A program made the position numbers and the translations under genes. From positions 9,098,337 to 9,162,336 of the forward strand of contig NW_004955476.1 of NCBI RefSeq assembly GCF_000276665.1: a stretch of 64,000 bases of DNA, in the 5' to 3' direction. Numbering within the stretch: position 1 is the stretch's first letter; each line of letters begins with the position of its first letter. This DNA is from Chinchilla lanigera (lineage: Eukaryota; Chordata; Mammalia; Rodentia; Chinchillidae). A model generated the notes under the pieces. The model was not told the origin of the DNA. It ran no database searches and saw only the letters and a program-made list of their open reading frames with translations. Positions 34,047 through 45,495 of the stretch are shown here, piece by piece.

Positions 34047-34436
34047 TATTCTTATGGCTTGTGTCTAAGTGTCCCCCCAGTGCCTCATATGGTCATAGGT
34101 AAGGATTTTTCAGAGGTGGCTGGATCTAGAGTGTGTGATGTTGAAATTGATTCATTGTGCAATATTAGGATCAAGAGCACTAGGACTAAGGGTGTGAGTG
34201 CTGCCTACCCTGAGTAGCCTGGATAACATACAAGGAATAGAAAGAGCTGTGGTCAACCCTTGTTGCTTTCACACCTTATGTTCATCTTGAATGTTTCTCT
34301 TCTGTGAGGCCTCCCTGACTTGGTGCCAGACAACTACGGACTGAAACCTCTACAAACTGTGAGCTGAATTAACTTTTTCCCTGTTAAATTTGGCTGTTGG
34401 TATTTTGTCTCAGCAATGAGAAAAGTAACTAAGACA
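34047..34436 (+). mobile_element. MaLR LTR nested in L1
   Basis: It reads ...cttatggcttgtgtctaag... to ...gagaaaagtaactaagaca and contains the ...gactgaaacctctacaaact... and ...tattttgtctcagcaatgag... blocks of MaLR LTRs. L1 ORF2 sequence resumes on the other side. The 5' end is decayed and no clean target duplication is seen. Confidence 0.85.
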
Positions 34437-34605
34437 GCTGTCAACAAAAAAATTGTACTACAACTAATAAGTAATTTTGGAAAGCCCCAGATGTGAACTA
34501 CTACTGTTTAAAAATTAAAGGAATATCTGTGTCATAACATTTGAAAAGAAAACCTTAAGCATGATGCAAAAGGTATAAATTAACAATCCATTTAATGAAG
34601 ATTTT

Positions 34606-34695
34606 TTTTGAGGCAGGGTTTCACTATGTATTTCAGACTGCACTTGCTCTAACTTTGTAGACCTGGCTGGCCTCAGACCCACAGAGACCCTCCTC
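34606..34695 (-). repeat. B1 SINE, truncated, nested in L1
   Basis: Antisense B1: ...tttgaggcagggtttcacta..., ...ctggctggcctcagac..., 3' body only. Confidence 0.8.
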
Positions 34696-35089
34696 TAGAA
34701 TGTGGGTACAGCAGACCTGCTTAACAAAGATATTTTAAATAGTGTCTACGGTTAAAATGAAGAAAGTTAATAAATATTTCTTAAATAAATGGGAGGATAT
34801 ACCATGTTCATGGATCAGCACAATTCCTGTCATAATTCTTGCAGACATTTTTCTAGAAATGTGTTAAGTTGTTATTCTTCAATGGTAACAGGTACAGGAC
34901 GTTGCTCTTAGTTTCAAAGTGTGTAGTTTAGAGCAAGTTATTCCAGTAATGTGTGGTGAGTGTTTTAAGTGCTAGGTGAACACTTAGGGTGGACACAGTT
35001 TCATTTTGGGTGTTCTTTTAACTAAAACACTTTGTGTTATGTTTGAGGTAGCTGAACTCTCACTTTATTCCAGCTGTGTAGTGTTTGCA

Positions 35090-35770
35090 GGATTACAATC
35101 TTCCCATTTCTCTTCCTCTGTTTTTCCTCAGCCCACTGCATGACAGTTCCTTCTCCAATCTAGATTTTAATTTAGTCTTTGGTTATGTGTCTACCTGTGC
35201 AGTATTTTTATTCATCCTTCTGGAATTAATTGAGGTTTTTGAATGTATAGGTTGATGTCTGCCAGAAGATTGGAAAAAAAAGTAAATCATTTTTTGTTTA
35301 AATGTTACTCTTTTATTATTGCTTTTCTCTTCCCCAAGACTGCAATTAAGTGTGTGTTAAACTTCTCCCTGTCTGTTCTGTGATAGGTATGCTGCTTTTA
35401 TATTTTCTGTCTCTTTGTCTTTGCCTGCTTTTTTCTAAATGCTTTCTTCTCATTCATTAATTATCTCTTCAACTCTGTCAACCACATAAGACTTAATTTT
35501 GATTTTGGTATTCTTCCATTATAGAATTTTTATTTAGGTTTTTTCATATCTATTTTGGTATATCTTGAAAGTCTCTGATCCCCTGCTTGATTTCATTAGG
35601 ACTGACTTTCTTCTTCATGAATACAGTGATTTATAGTCTGTGATTGAAAGTTCCAGGATATGGAGTACTGGCTGGTCTATTTCTATTGACTTTTACATCT
35701 ACTATACATCCATATATCCACATTTATCTTGTCTTCTTATGCATATAATTAGGTTTGGTTTGAAAGAAAA
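35090..35770 (-). mobile_element. Possible L1 5' region fragment, antisense (tentative)
   Basis: Phrases such as ...ctcttcaactctgtcaacc..., ...ttatagaatttttatttagg... and ...ggtctatttctattgac... in this order resemble the antisense 5'/ORF1-side sequence of old L1 elements. The match is by memory and weak. Confidence 0.35.
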
Positions 35771-36604
35771 ATTGTAGAAAAGTTGATAGAGCATATTTTC
35801 TTTCTCCAGATAGGCTACTTATGTGTTCAGACATGCATCTATATATTAGAATCTGAGGACCATCCAGTCCATTTTCCATACTGGAAGCTTTCGTGTGCCA
35901 CTCTAGTGACTAGATGCTGAAGTCTTTTGTGTAAAGATTAGCTTTCTGCAGTTCACCCATCTTTTGTGATGTAGCCTCCTGAGTCTGAGATGGCTTTGCA
36001 GGCAGTGTCCATTCTTTGCTAGCCTTGGGGTTTGATTTTCATTTCCCAGTCTTCTTGAGGACGTTGAAGACACAGTTTAGTCCCTGATTTCCTCTCCTCG
36101 ATGAGCAGACACAGAGCAAAAATAACTTCAAGTGTTTGGTCCACATCTCTGAATTTCCATCCTTTTGGGGGGGATGTCAGTCTATTGGTTTCTCATGTAT
36201 TTGTTAGCTCTTTGATTATTTTTTATTTGTTACTTTTATTATGAATGTTAGCAGTGCCTAATGGTCACATTCATCATGGAGAGTAGGTACATGCACATAA
36301 CACACTTTAATTCTTCTGTACTTCCCCTTCCTCTTAGATTGTCTTTAAGATATTTTTAAAAATTACTTCACATTTATCAGTAATCTCCAGCAGTGGTTTG
36401 AATGATCTAATCTGTCACTATCAAAAATAGAAGTCCAGTTCCATTAGTTTCTCTCTAACCTATACATTAGAGTCACCCAGTTCTGTCCATGTCACTATCA
36501 AAAATCTAAATATCACCATTTCCTTTTACTAGACTGCTACAATACTCATTCCGGTAACTTCCCTCCATTCCAGGTTCCTTCCTTGACTACAGCATTTGTC
36601 AGCC

Positions 36605-36829
36605 TGTGCACTTGGGACATTTCAGGCAGGATGATTCTTTTTTGGGATGGGGGCAGGGAGGTTGTCCCATGCACTGCAGCACGGTCATATCCTTACCTCT
36701 AAAAACTTGATGGGAGTAGCTGACTTCCCCTTCCTACCTTGGTTATGACAACCAAGCATATCTGCCGGGAGAAGACATTGCCAAATGTCCCCTGGGGACC
36801 AAACCAGCTTCTGTGGAGAGCTACTGTTC
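36605..36829 (-). mobile_element. MER20 (hAT-Charlie) DNA element
   Basis: It matches the antisense MER20 pattern: ...gttgtcccatgcactgcag..., ...ggttatgacaaccaagcata..., ...gacattgccaaatgtcccct..., with a decayed terminal repeat at the right end (gagagctactg). Non-autonomous and inactive. Confidence 0.82.
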
Positions 36830-36984
36830 TTCATCCATTGCACAAAGTCCCGTCACTGCAAGTCCTTCCACGGCTCAGACAGAATTATTCAAATCCCGTA
36901 TAAACCCTTCAGCACCATACATGAGGGGGCTTTGGTTTATATTCTTCACAAAGTCTGGTGTTAGTCTTATTTTCTACATTTTGT

Positions 36985-37165
36985 GTTGCAGATGCATTGA
37001 CTTTTATTTTCCTCGAGACATTTTACAGCTGTGGGGCCACTGCTCGAGCTGCTTCTCCTCCCTGGGACATCTTTCTCTTGCCTCTGGTGTGTCTTCTCAT
37101 CCTGTAGGTTGCTGTGTGAGGACTCTAATCGCCATTTCTTCAAGGGGGAACTTTGTTGAGTGGGC
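36985..37165 (+). repeat. L2 LINE fragment
   Basis: The stretch ...ctgggacatctttctcttgc..., ...cttctcatcctgtaggttgc..., ...tcttcaagggggaact resembles the sense L2 3' region. It lies under the 36813-37178 open frame. Confidence 0.45.
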
Positions 37166-37653
37166 AAAGAAATTTTAAGTCTAGGTTGGCTATTACCTTG
37201 GATGACACACCTTTCTCAGGACTATCTTAAAACTGAAACCTAACAACCCCTTCTCTCTATCCGGATGGTCTATGATTTTCTTCAGATTTTCTGAGTCCCA
37301 GAAATCATCCACTGGCCAAACAGAAACTTTCTGCCCCTCTTTTTCCTCTGAGCTGATTCCCAGTCCTATGCTTTATGACCAAACTAACACTTTTTGAGGT
37401 TATTTAAACCAGAAGCAAATTCCTCCCATTTCTTTCTTTTGTATTTTCCTCTATACTTATTCTATGTGCTTATAAACTACAATTTTAAAACATACATTGA
37501 AATTGCACGTACCATGTGCCTCCAATGTAATTGCATGAAACTGTTTTTATTTCATGCTTTTAAACATGAAAATATTAATTGGACCTCAAACTTATTTCAT
37601 GTTTAGGTGAAAAAAGATAAGTGATACAAATTCTACTCAGCTCATTTCCTCAG

Positions 37654-37799
37654 GTCTCAACATAATGACACCTCCGCTTGATGGAAGTTTAATCCTTCCA
37701 ATCTCAGCTGAAAGAATTCTGGCAAGCCGGCGAGGCATCCAAACCACCAGACACTTAGTGGGACTTCCCCACGGAGGACAAACGGCCTGAACACATAAG
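37654..37799 (+). other. Candidate exon in conserved-looking DNA
   Basis: The acceptor is ctcagctcatttcctcag (ending 37653); the donor is ATAAG followed by gtgagaaa (37800). One frame is open for most of the 146 bases, starting with an internal ATG (37663-37665), but it stops 9 bases before the donor. The interval has more CpG than its surroundings. A non-coding exon or a chance match are the alternatives. Confidence 0.25.
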
Positions 37800-40700
37800 G
37801 TGAGAAAGAATATTCATTTGTAATACTGTTTGCCCCCCACCCCATTATGAATGAGATTATAAAAGATAGAATGTTAATTTCAACAGCAGTCTGAAATGAC
37901 AATACTGTAGTCCAAAATATTTTCAAAAATTATTCTATCTTTTCACATGTACAGTTTATCTTCATTATTTATATCCAACTATGAGAAACAGATGCAAGAT
38001 GTCTGTAGTTTTCTCTAGGGGGAAATAAGTAAAACTAATGAAATACAGATTATGCTTAAACAGATAATCAAGGAATTAGGATTTATGGCACTGAACAAGT
38101 CTTGGCATGGAAACGATCTGCTTGAAGATTCTGAAGACCACGTGCACCCAGAAGAAACATCAGACACTCTGGAAGAGGAAAGGTGTACTTGAACTGCGTG
38201 TTCCTGAATTGTTAACATGAGGATTCAGGGAAATCCTGAAATACAAATAAGTCTAAGCTCTGTTTTCTTGATATGAATAATGCATGCTGCATTAATCAAG
38301 ACATAACTAGAGGAACATCTGCAAAATGATAGTTCACCCGGGATAGAGCAGCTCAGATTCCACAAAGGAGAGTACGTACGACAAACATTTTATCTAATTT
38401 TCAGGATAAGAAACAAAAATAAAACTGGAGAGATGAATGAGTGGTTAGGGTAATGGGAAAATGCTGGCTGACAAAGGAATCTCTGTTTGCAAGTATTTGC
38501 TCTGATTGTGCGATCTTGGACACGTCATTTACTTTTTTTTTTTTTTTAAAGGAATGTCCTATTTTGAGAATAGTTTATGTTCAGAGTAAAGCTGAGCGGA
38601 AGGCAGGGAGAGGTCCTATGTTCACCTCCTCCTCGATACAGTCAACCCACACCCTTGCCACAGTGGTGCCTGGGTGACAGCCGGTGACCTACCCTCATGC
38701 CGCATCCTGCCAGGTCTTGCCTCTGCGAGGTGTCACCACCCTGGGGACTAAGCCATGGCCTTTAGGGCACATTCTAGACCCAAACCCTCCAAGCTTGTAT
38801 CTGATATAACCTCAATAGATATAGCACCAGTGAATCAGTTTCTCCTCAGGGCAGGCCTTCCTGAGAAGAAATGGAGGTTCTGCATGTTTTAAAACAACTC
38901 CTTTCCCAACCCCTTGATGGAAATGTGAGGACAGCTTTCTCTGACTTTCACCGTGAGAACTCGTTGAGGACCCTGCAGGTGAATCCCACAGCAGTGTGAG
39001 GGTGCCCACGTGACTGGGTGCCACAACTTTCAATCTCTGGGTTCATGCACAGTGAGCTTCCCACCATTTCTACACTGGTGGCAGATCCCTGCTGCCACCA
39101 CAGGGTTTGCTCAGAGACTTCTTCAGCCGTGGTGTTTTTCTGTCCAGCAGGCTTCCCTCTCTCATCTTGGGGTTGAGTTTGTCTTGTGACATCGCTTTCC
39201 TGACATATCCTGGAAGACTATCAGGATGCAGTAAAGACTTCTGACTTCTTTGCTGGACAAACCAGAATCTCAAAGTTAAGTCACCTATTTTCCCTGGTGC
39301 AGTCTCTTGGGTGGGTCTGCATCCTCAAGGGTAATTAAGTTTTTAAAATTAAGCAGAGGGGCTACTCAGGAAAAAAATCATATTAACAGATTTTTGTATC
39401 AAAATGAAAATTATTTCATTGCATCTCAAGGAAAATGTATACATTCATACCTCACCTTTTTCTCTTATTATCCTAATTTGTTCTTAGGCTGCTTTGATGG
39501 AAATATCAGCACTACCTTTATGCTGGGCTCTTAACATAGTAAAGAGTGAAAGACACTCCTTCCATCGGTGCTGCTTAAACCAGAGTTTAGACCAATGAGG
39601 ATGCTTGTGAGGACCCAACCTCCCAACCCAATGGTTGCACATCAAAGAATGCTCATTCCAGGTCTAAAATGACATAAACACTACAATCTTCATGTACTGC
39701 TACCACCCATTATAAGATATTTAAAGGAACAGGTGATAAACATTGGTGCCACTTCAGGAGATAAGGAAATAATAGATAGTGCTAACAGTAGTTGATGCTA
39801 GAGGAACTCAGAGTTTTCAGAGAACAGAGAGTTGAGATGATAATGCTAGCTTGCTTTATGTAATGCTGAGAAATAGGAGTTTGCCCATGAGCAGAGAACC
39901 AAGAGCAGATGTGAGTACTAGAAATCTACAAAGGTGTCGGGTCAGCTGCAGAGCTCACCTGGTGCCCACTAGAAACCTGAGGGTGCCGATTTGCAAAGGG
40001 ATTCTATTCTGTGAGTCTGAGTGAGAGAGACCTGTATAGGACAGGAGTCCAGGGGACTGAGATTCACTCCAAAGTGATAAGTTGAGCAAAGGGACAAAGA
40101 AGTAAACAATGTTCTTGCTGGAATACAAGGACCAAAAAGATCTCCCGCAGATCAGAGGCCACGAGAGTGAAATAGATTTGAGGGAGGTTGGAATTTTGCT
40201 GGTTTCAGCTGTTGGAAAGTGTATGTTTCCCACCCTTGTCGTCTAATCCAGAGACACATGGGTGGAACACTGGCCACAGATGGAAGAGGCCTCCAAAAAC
40301 AAGGGAATGGCATACTCCTGATTAACATGCAGGAGAAAACAGAGACAAAGAAGATGTGGACATCTGTAGATGTTTGGATCTTTAAGGGCAGAAACCTTTG
40401 TCCTCTCCAACACATTGCATGCTCTCTGGGAGCTTCTGGCTTTCTGCTGGCTTTCATTATTTTCCAGGTTATTACGAAGTATATTATTTCCTTCGTGATT
40501 TCAGCTCTTCTGTGAAGTATTAACAATGGAAGGGCAACCCTCTACCCACAAACCCAGAACCAACAAGGTTCCGTCTTTGCATCCCCAAATACCCTGTGAG
40601 TAGCTTTGCTGTGTCCCTTGTTACTGGGGGTGACAGGAAGCTTCACCTTCATTGGTTTCTGAGCATGGAATTCAGGCAGGACAGTTGAAGGCATCAGTGA

Positions 40701-42060
40701 TACCCATAAAAGCCCCTCCGTTCCTGGGGAGCCCCCAGGCCCCATGGCCATTTAAGAGATACTGACCTTTCTGGTTTACACACTCAGAGAGCAGATCTTT
40801 CCAAGCTTTTCAGGAAAGGCACACGTTTTGAAAACAGCTCCTGCCTAACACAGGTCTTTTACTGCTGAAGGTTTTCATTCTGCAGTACACCGCCGTCCAC
40901 CAGCTGCTCAGCTCCTCATTCGGTCTCATTGTCTGCGCCCGACTTTGTTTCTGTTTTATTAAATTTCTACTGTGTTGGTACTTGCTTGCAGCGCACCGCA
41001 GTCACGCTCCCCGTGGGGAGCTGGTACACGCACAGCACACATTGGAGCTCCTTTTACTTCCCTCCCCGCTTCCCTTTCCCCCACACCTCTTGGTCCTCTT
41101 CCTCTCCGCAAAGATGTACCTGCCTGTTTCCTATCTGTTATTCTACTCGGTGTGTCTGACTTGGTAACACGTAAGTTTTAAAGTGACTAAGTGTTGGCAC
41201 CACCCAGGGAAGATGTGGAGTGCACCAGAACATCCTCTCCCGGTGGCTGGAGATGGCTATTGTGTCAAAACGGCTGGGCAGTTTGCTACTTACCAGCTAT
41301 GGGTAAATGAACCAACGATTTCATCTGAGCGTAATATGCTATAAACATTAACCCTACAGATTGCAAATGGAGGAACCTAAGGGTCTTTTAAAAATAAGCC
41401 GTGCCTTAAAACATGGGTATTGAATGTTTTAAATTGCACACTTCTTTAACCTGAGCCACCACTAATTTCTGCAACTGTCTTATAAAGTTCTTGCTCTTTC
41501 TTCTTTGCTGTCACCTCCTCTGTGTCTTTTACTGGGAACAAACATTTCTCTGCTTTTCTCTGAAAATGCAGCACCACTACAAAGGTTTCATCATCCTCAG
41601 TATGGGAAACTTCAAAACAGTAAGCCTCTTTCTTTAGGGCTGAGGAATGTATTTTATGGGGTATACCCAGGAGAGTTCATTATTACAAAGCCAGTTGTGG
41701 TGCTGAATAATTAACCTATAACCAATATATGTGTGAAATTATTGCCTTAAGCTCACCTTGATAACTGTTTGCCGTTAAATTAGCAGAATAAATAATTTAC
41801 ACTAAATGTAGACCTGCGATCAGACCATTAAAACGGAGAGGACCTGTTCATTAATTGCAAGAAATGAGATGAAACACAATTCCCCAATGAGAGCTGCCCT
41901 GTGGAGTAAACAGTGCTTCAGTTTTGTAGTTGCAGGGAGGGATAGAAGAAGATCCCAGAATCGTTCAGCTGGTGCTGTATCTAATTGAGTAAAGCAAGTG
42001 TGAAGCATTGTGCTAAAGAGCAAACAGGACGAATGCCTCTGCTTGTCTATCTTGTTGTTG
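37800..42060. other. Mostly unique DNA, no gene recognised
   Basis: A short segment at 38545-38690 (...gtttatgttcagagtaaagc...) resembles antisense old L1 3' sequence. Otherwise no repeat or exon is recognised. Open frames (40152-40526 minus, 40219-40515 plus, 40929-41181 plus) are unsupported. Confidence 0.45.
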
Positions 42061-42065
42061 TTTCT

Positions 42066-42273
42066 GCAGTACTGGGGTTGAACCCAGGGTTTCACTCATG
42101 ATAGACGAGTACTTTAACTCTGAACTACAACCATGTGTACCTCTTTTTCCTTTTAATGTTATTTTTGAGACAATGTCTCCCTAAGTTGCCCAAGCTGGGC
42201 TCAAACTTGCCATCTTCCTGCTTCAGCATCTCCGAGTAACTAGCAGCAGAGGTGTGTGATGCCACACTGGCAA
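42066..42273 (-). repeat. B1+ID composite SINE (B4-like)
   Basis: The ID half (complement of gtactggggttgaacccagg) is followed by a T-rich linker and a B1 half (...gagacaatgtctccctaag..., ...gggctcaaacttgccatc...). Confidence 0.82.
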
Positions 42274-42620
42274 AAGGCAGATGTCTTTGGGATAGCCAAA
42301 AGCTAGCAAATGAGAGCCCAAAGTCTCTTGGGTAGGAAAATATAGGACTATGTGTTCTTGTTTTCAGCCTATGGTGGTGGTTCTTGAGCTTGTGTCCGTC
42401 TGAAGTCACCAGAGTACTAACCCAAGCACTGCAGTTGACCCTGATGCAAGCGGTATGGACCAAATTTTAACGAACACTGGTTGCCATGACAGGACGGGTT
42501 TAACCGCCCATGAACCAGGTTCCTGGCTTCTTTACTTGAATAGCTCCATTGCCCAGCTTGCTACCTCTGCTCAACAAATACAATTCCTCTGAAGGCTTGG
42601 TGTGCTCCTCTCATTTTCAG

Positions 42621-42728
42621 AGTGCTCTGTAAGCGGGTTAGGCCGTGGCTGGGGCTCATTTTCAATACCTCCCCTTTCACGTCTCTGAGCACAGCCTCAC
42701 CATGGGTATCCTTCCCCACAATTTTAAG
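42621..42728 (+). other. Candidate exon, 108 bp, one open frame
   Basis: A strong acceptor (gtgctcctctcattttcag, ending 42620) and a moderate donor (TTTTAAG followed by gtaatatg, 42729) enclose 108 bases. Only the frame starting at the second base is open throughout. The peptide has no recognised motif. Confidence 0.22.
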
Positions 42729-42729
42729 G

Positions 42730-43560
42730 TAATATGTGCCAGGGGCTACTGTGATAAAAAGACACCAAGGAAAGCAGTTGAACCCAAGAGTTCAATACGC
42801 AGTGTTCAACACACAATGGAAGAACCAGTGCTTACCGTGAGGCGGGTGAATGTAGTTGTATTGCCTTCTTTGTTTTGCTCTCCTGTGACTCCATGAGGCT
42901 GCCTCATCTCCCGGCCTGGCCTGTCCCTCAGCACGCTCTCCCACGTTAGAGCCAGGCTATACCCTAACCTATAGTTTTGTCTGTTGAGAAATGAACACAC
43001 AACGTGGGTTGCCAACTCAGGCTGAAGTTTCCCAGGGAACAACATTGAGGAACTGCTGCTCAAGTTGAGAACTGAAAAGTCAGTAGAATCCAGCTAAGCC
43101 AGGAGCGTGGGAGGAGGTGTGAGTGGAGCAGATGTCCATGAAAAGCCAACCAGATGTACAGGGGTTAAGTCAGAGGGAGACAGCTTGGTTTGTCACCAAA
43201 AATACCAGGGGGGCTGGGTCCCTAAGGGTGCAGGAAACAGTCTAAGAGATGCGCCCTGGTGGACCCTGAAGGTAAGCAGGATAATGAGACATTTGGTAAG
43301 TATTTTCATTAAATAAGTTTTTGAAACCTATCAAGGAAGAAATAATCTCAGCACATATAGATGTCCTGGAACTCTGAGATGGCAGATTTTACTAATTTTC
43401 CATGGCCCACTCTTACAGTTTCATCACCCTAAGAGATGACTCAAAGTAGATCAAGACAATCCTCTCTCTTCTTCCTTGGCAGCAGCCGGTATGTAGGAAC
43501 ACCCTAGGTGTGGTTTATATGTGGTCAATCCGATGTAAAAGAGGGTTGCTGGGAGCTAGT
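42730..43560. other. Unique DNA, no gene recognised
   Basis: A donor-like CTGAAG/gtaagcag occurs at 43270/43271 without a convincing acceptor. Open frames 42645-42896, 42806-43063 (minus) and 43107-43316 are unsupported. Confidence 0.45.
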
Positions 43561-43564
43561 ACTA

Positions 43565-43960
43565 GCCTTCTACCCATATTATAACAAATAACCACAAAGT
43601 TAGTGGCTTAAAAAGCAAATTTATGTTCTTATAGTTCTGGAAGCCAAAGTCTGAAGTGATTCACACTGGGACAAAGTGGAGAGAGGTTGGCACGGCTGTT
43701 CCTTCTGGAGACCAGGGCAGCGTCGGGTCATCAGGTCCTCGTTCTTTGGCCCAGGGTCCCTTCTTCACATCTTGCCAACCTTCTAGCTCAAGTGCTGTAG
43801 CTTCTCTCAAGTGTCAAATCTCCTGCTATTTCCCCTTTTCAAGACCCAAGATTATATAGAAATCTAGAATAGTCTCCCACCCTGGAAATCCTTAATTTAG
43901 TCACATTTGCAGAGTCCTTTGACATAGGTGGCAGTCACAGGCTGCAGGAACCACAACAGT
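43565..43960 (-). mobile_element. MLT1-type MaLR LTR, antisense
   Basis: It reads ...attataacaaataaccacaa..., ...ttagtggcttaaaa..., ...gttctggaagccaaagtctg..., and ends with ...tagtcacatttgcagagtcc..., the order of an inverted MLT1 LTR. It is ancient and diverged. The open frame at 43656-43859 lies inside it. Confidence 0.75.
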
Positions 43961-44154
43961 GAAACAGAGGATGTTACTTAGTTACTCCAAGGCCTCTGGG
44001 CCAGTTTTTCCTTCCTGATCATCAGGGAGCCTTCCTTTCAGTCCTTTTTTTATTTTAAAGAGAATTAGAAAAACAGTTAACAAGACAACTACAACAGAGA
44101 CAAAAACAAAACAAAGCCAAAACAATAAAAACAACACAGGGTTTCAAAACAAAA

Positions 44155-44405
44155 TGATAGGAATTAACAATGATTATTGTATTACATATTGTTATCCTCA
44201 ACAAAGTTGCTCAGATTACCAGATGTAAGAATGCAAGATTAATCAAACAATTGAAGGGAATAAAAATCAAAGAAAAAATACCATTAGAAATGATACAGAG
44301 CTTCACTAAACAAGATCGTAGGAATTCAACAATGGTTGCTACATTGCATATTGTCTTTGAATTAGTTGTTCACATTACCAGATAGAAGCATGCAAAATTT
44401 TTCAA
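44155..44405. repeat. Diverged direct repeat, offset about 161 bp
   Basis: About 90 bases from 44155 (gaattaacaatgattattg..., ...cagattaccagatgtaag...) recur from 44315 (gaattcaacaatggttgct..., ...cacattaccagatagaag...), roughly 70 per cent alike by eye. The flanks are A-rich. It may be an LTR or retroviral internal fragment; the family is not recognised. Confidence 0.5.
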
Positions 44406-45381
44406 GGAAAAAAAAAATTTAAGCAGTATCTGTTCCTTTCAATAAACCAATAGACATCGGCAATACACTTATCCCAGCTATCCTTGTATATACATATATG
44501 TGTTTTCCCTTCCTTCTTTCTTTTTAGTATTTTTGCTTCTTCTTTCTCTGAATTTTTAGGAAAAACTGTGCCAGGAGCAGCTGCAACCATTTCTGTAACA
44601 AGCAAACAACATCTAAGGATTAGAACCTACTCACAGAAGGCAGAAAAGTCCAGGTTCTGAAGACAACATTGCACGGCCATAGAGCACAGCTCCAGGTTTC
44701 CAGCTGGGTGTGATCACTGACCGTCTGTCTCTCTATTTGCACCACCGCTGGTTGGGATGGTTACTTGCTGCCCAATACATCTTCACTGTTCTGCTTGACA
44801 AATGAAGTGCAGTGCCATTTGCAGTTGAGGAGGTTTTATGATCATATTTTTAACGCTTACATAGCAGCAGAAGCATGCAAGCACGGGACAGAATGGGCTT
44901 CTGGTTCAGCCTCTGTATTTTAAAGATGGGAGCGTCAGAAATCTGATATGATTCAAAGTTAGCAGCCATTCAGTGAAGAGCTGAAGTTACAGCATCTCCT
45001 GGCCCTTATTGTAATAATATTCCTCCACCTCATGAAGCCCTGAAATAACGTACAACAGCTTTGCATTTAAAAAAGAGACAAAACCACAAAGAACAAGCAC
45101 GTGGAGATTTCCCACGGAACATGGGCATCAACCGGCTTTTAAGTTCTTTGAACTTAGTGTAATTTAATGGGAAGAGCTCTTGATATCAGGAAGCAAAATT
45201 TGTACTGAAAAGGCCAGAGTCACAACACATTAAAGATGCTGGAAACACAGACTGGGAGTAACTGATGGTTGCGATCAGCCAGGAACAAAGGAGCGGATTC
45301 TCTGGAAGTAAAGGTGCTCCCGTGTCGTTGCTGGTCATGGGGAGGGGCAGCACCTGGCTCTCCCTTTTTCTCTCCGGACAG

Positions 45382-45495
45382 CTTTCTCCAAATAAAACAT
45401 GAGTGTTTCATCAGCCCTAATGGAGATTGCCTGTCACTCCTTGAACACCATCATATGGTTGGTGGCCGGTGGATAATGGAGCACGGAGTGTCAAG
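45382..45495 (+). other. Candidate exon, 114 bp, one open frame
   Basis: The acceptor is strong (ctccctttttctctccggacag, ending 45381); the donor is TCAAG followed by gtgact (45496). The frame starting at the second base is open across all 114 bases. No motif is recognised in the peptide. Confidence 0.22.

Larger units (their letters stand above)
33740..34825 (+). mobile_element. L1 LINE ORF2 fragment, sense, with nested LTR and SINE
   Basis: Segments at 33740-34040, 34437-34600 and 34700-34820 follow L1 ORF2 in order: ...ttatcaaactaaagaataag..., ...cattcaacatattattggaa..., ...aattgtactacaactaataa..., ...aaataaatgggaggatatac.... This is the reverse-transcriptase-side part of ORF2 and it is broken by stops. 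A MaLR LTR and a B1 SINE interrupt it. It is opposite in direction to the L1 at 30040. Confidence 0.8.

Noticed and set aside
36681..36770. Minus-strand donor-like motifs (complements of ccttacct and cctacctt)
   Set aside because: They lie inside the MER20 element and have no acceptor partner.
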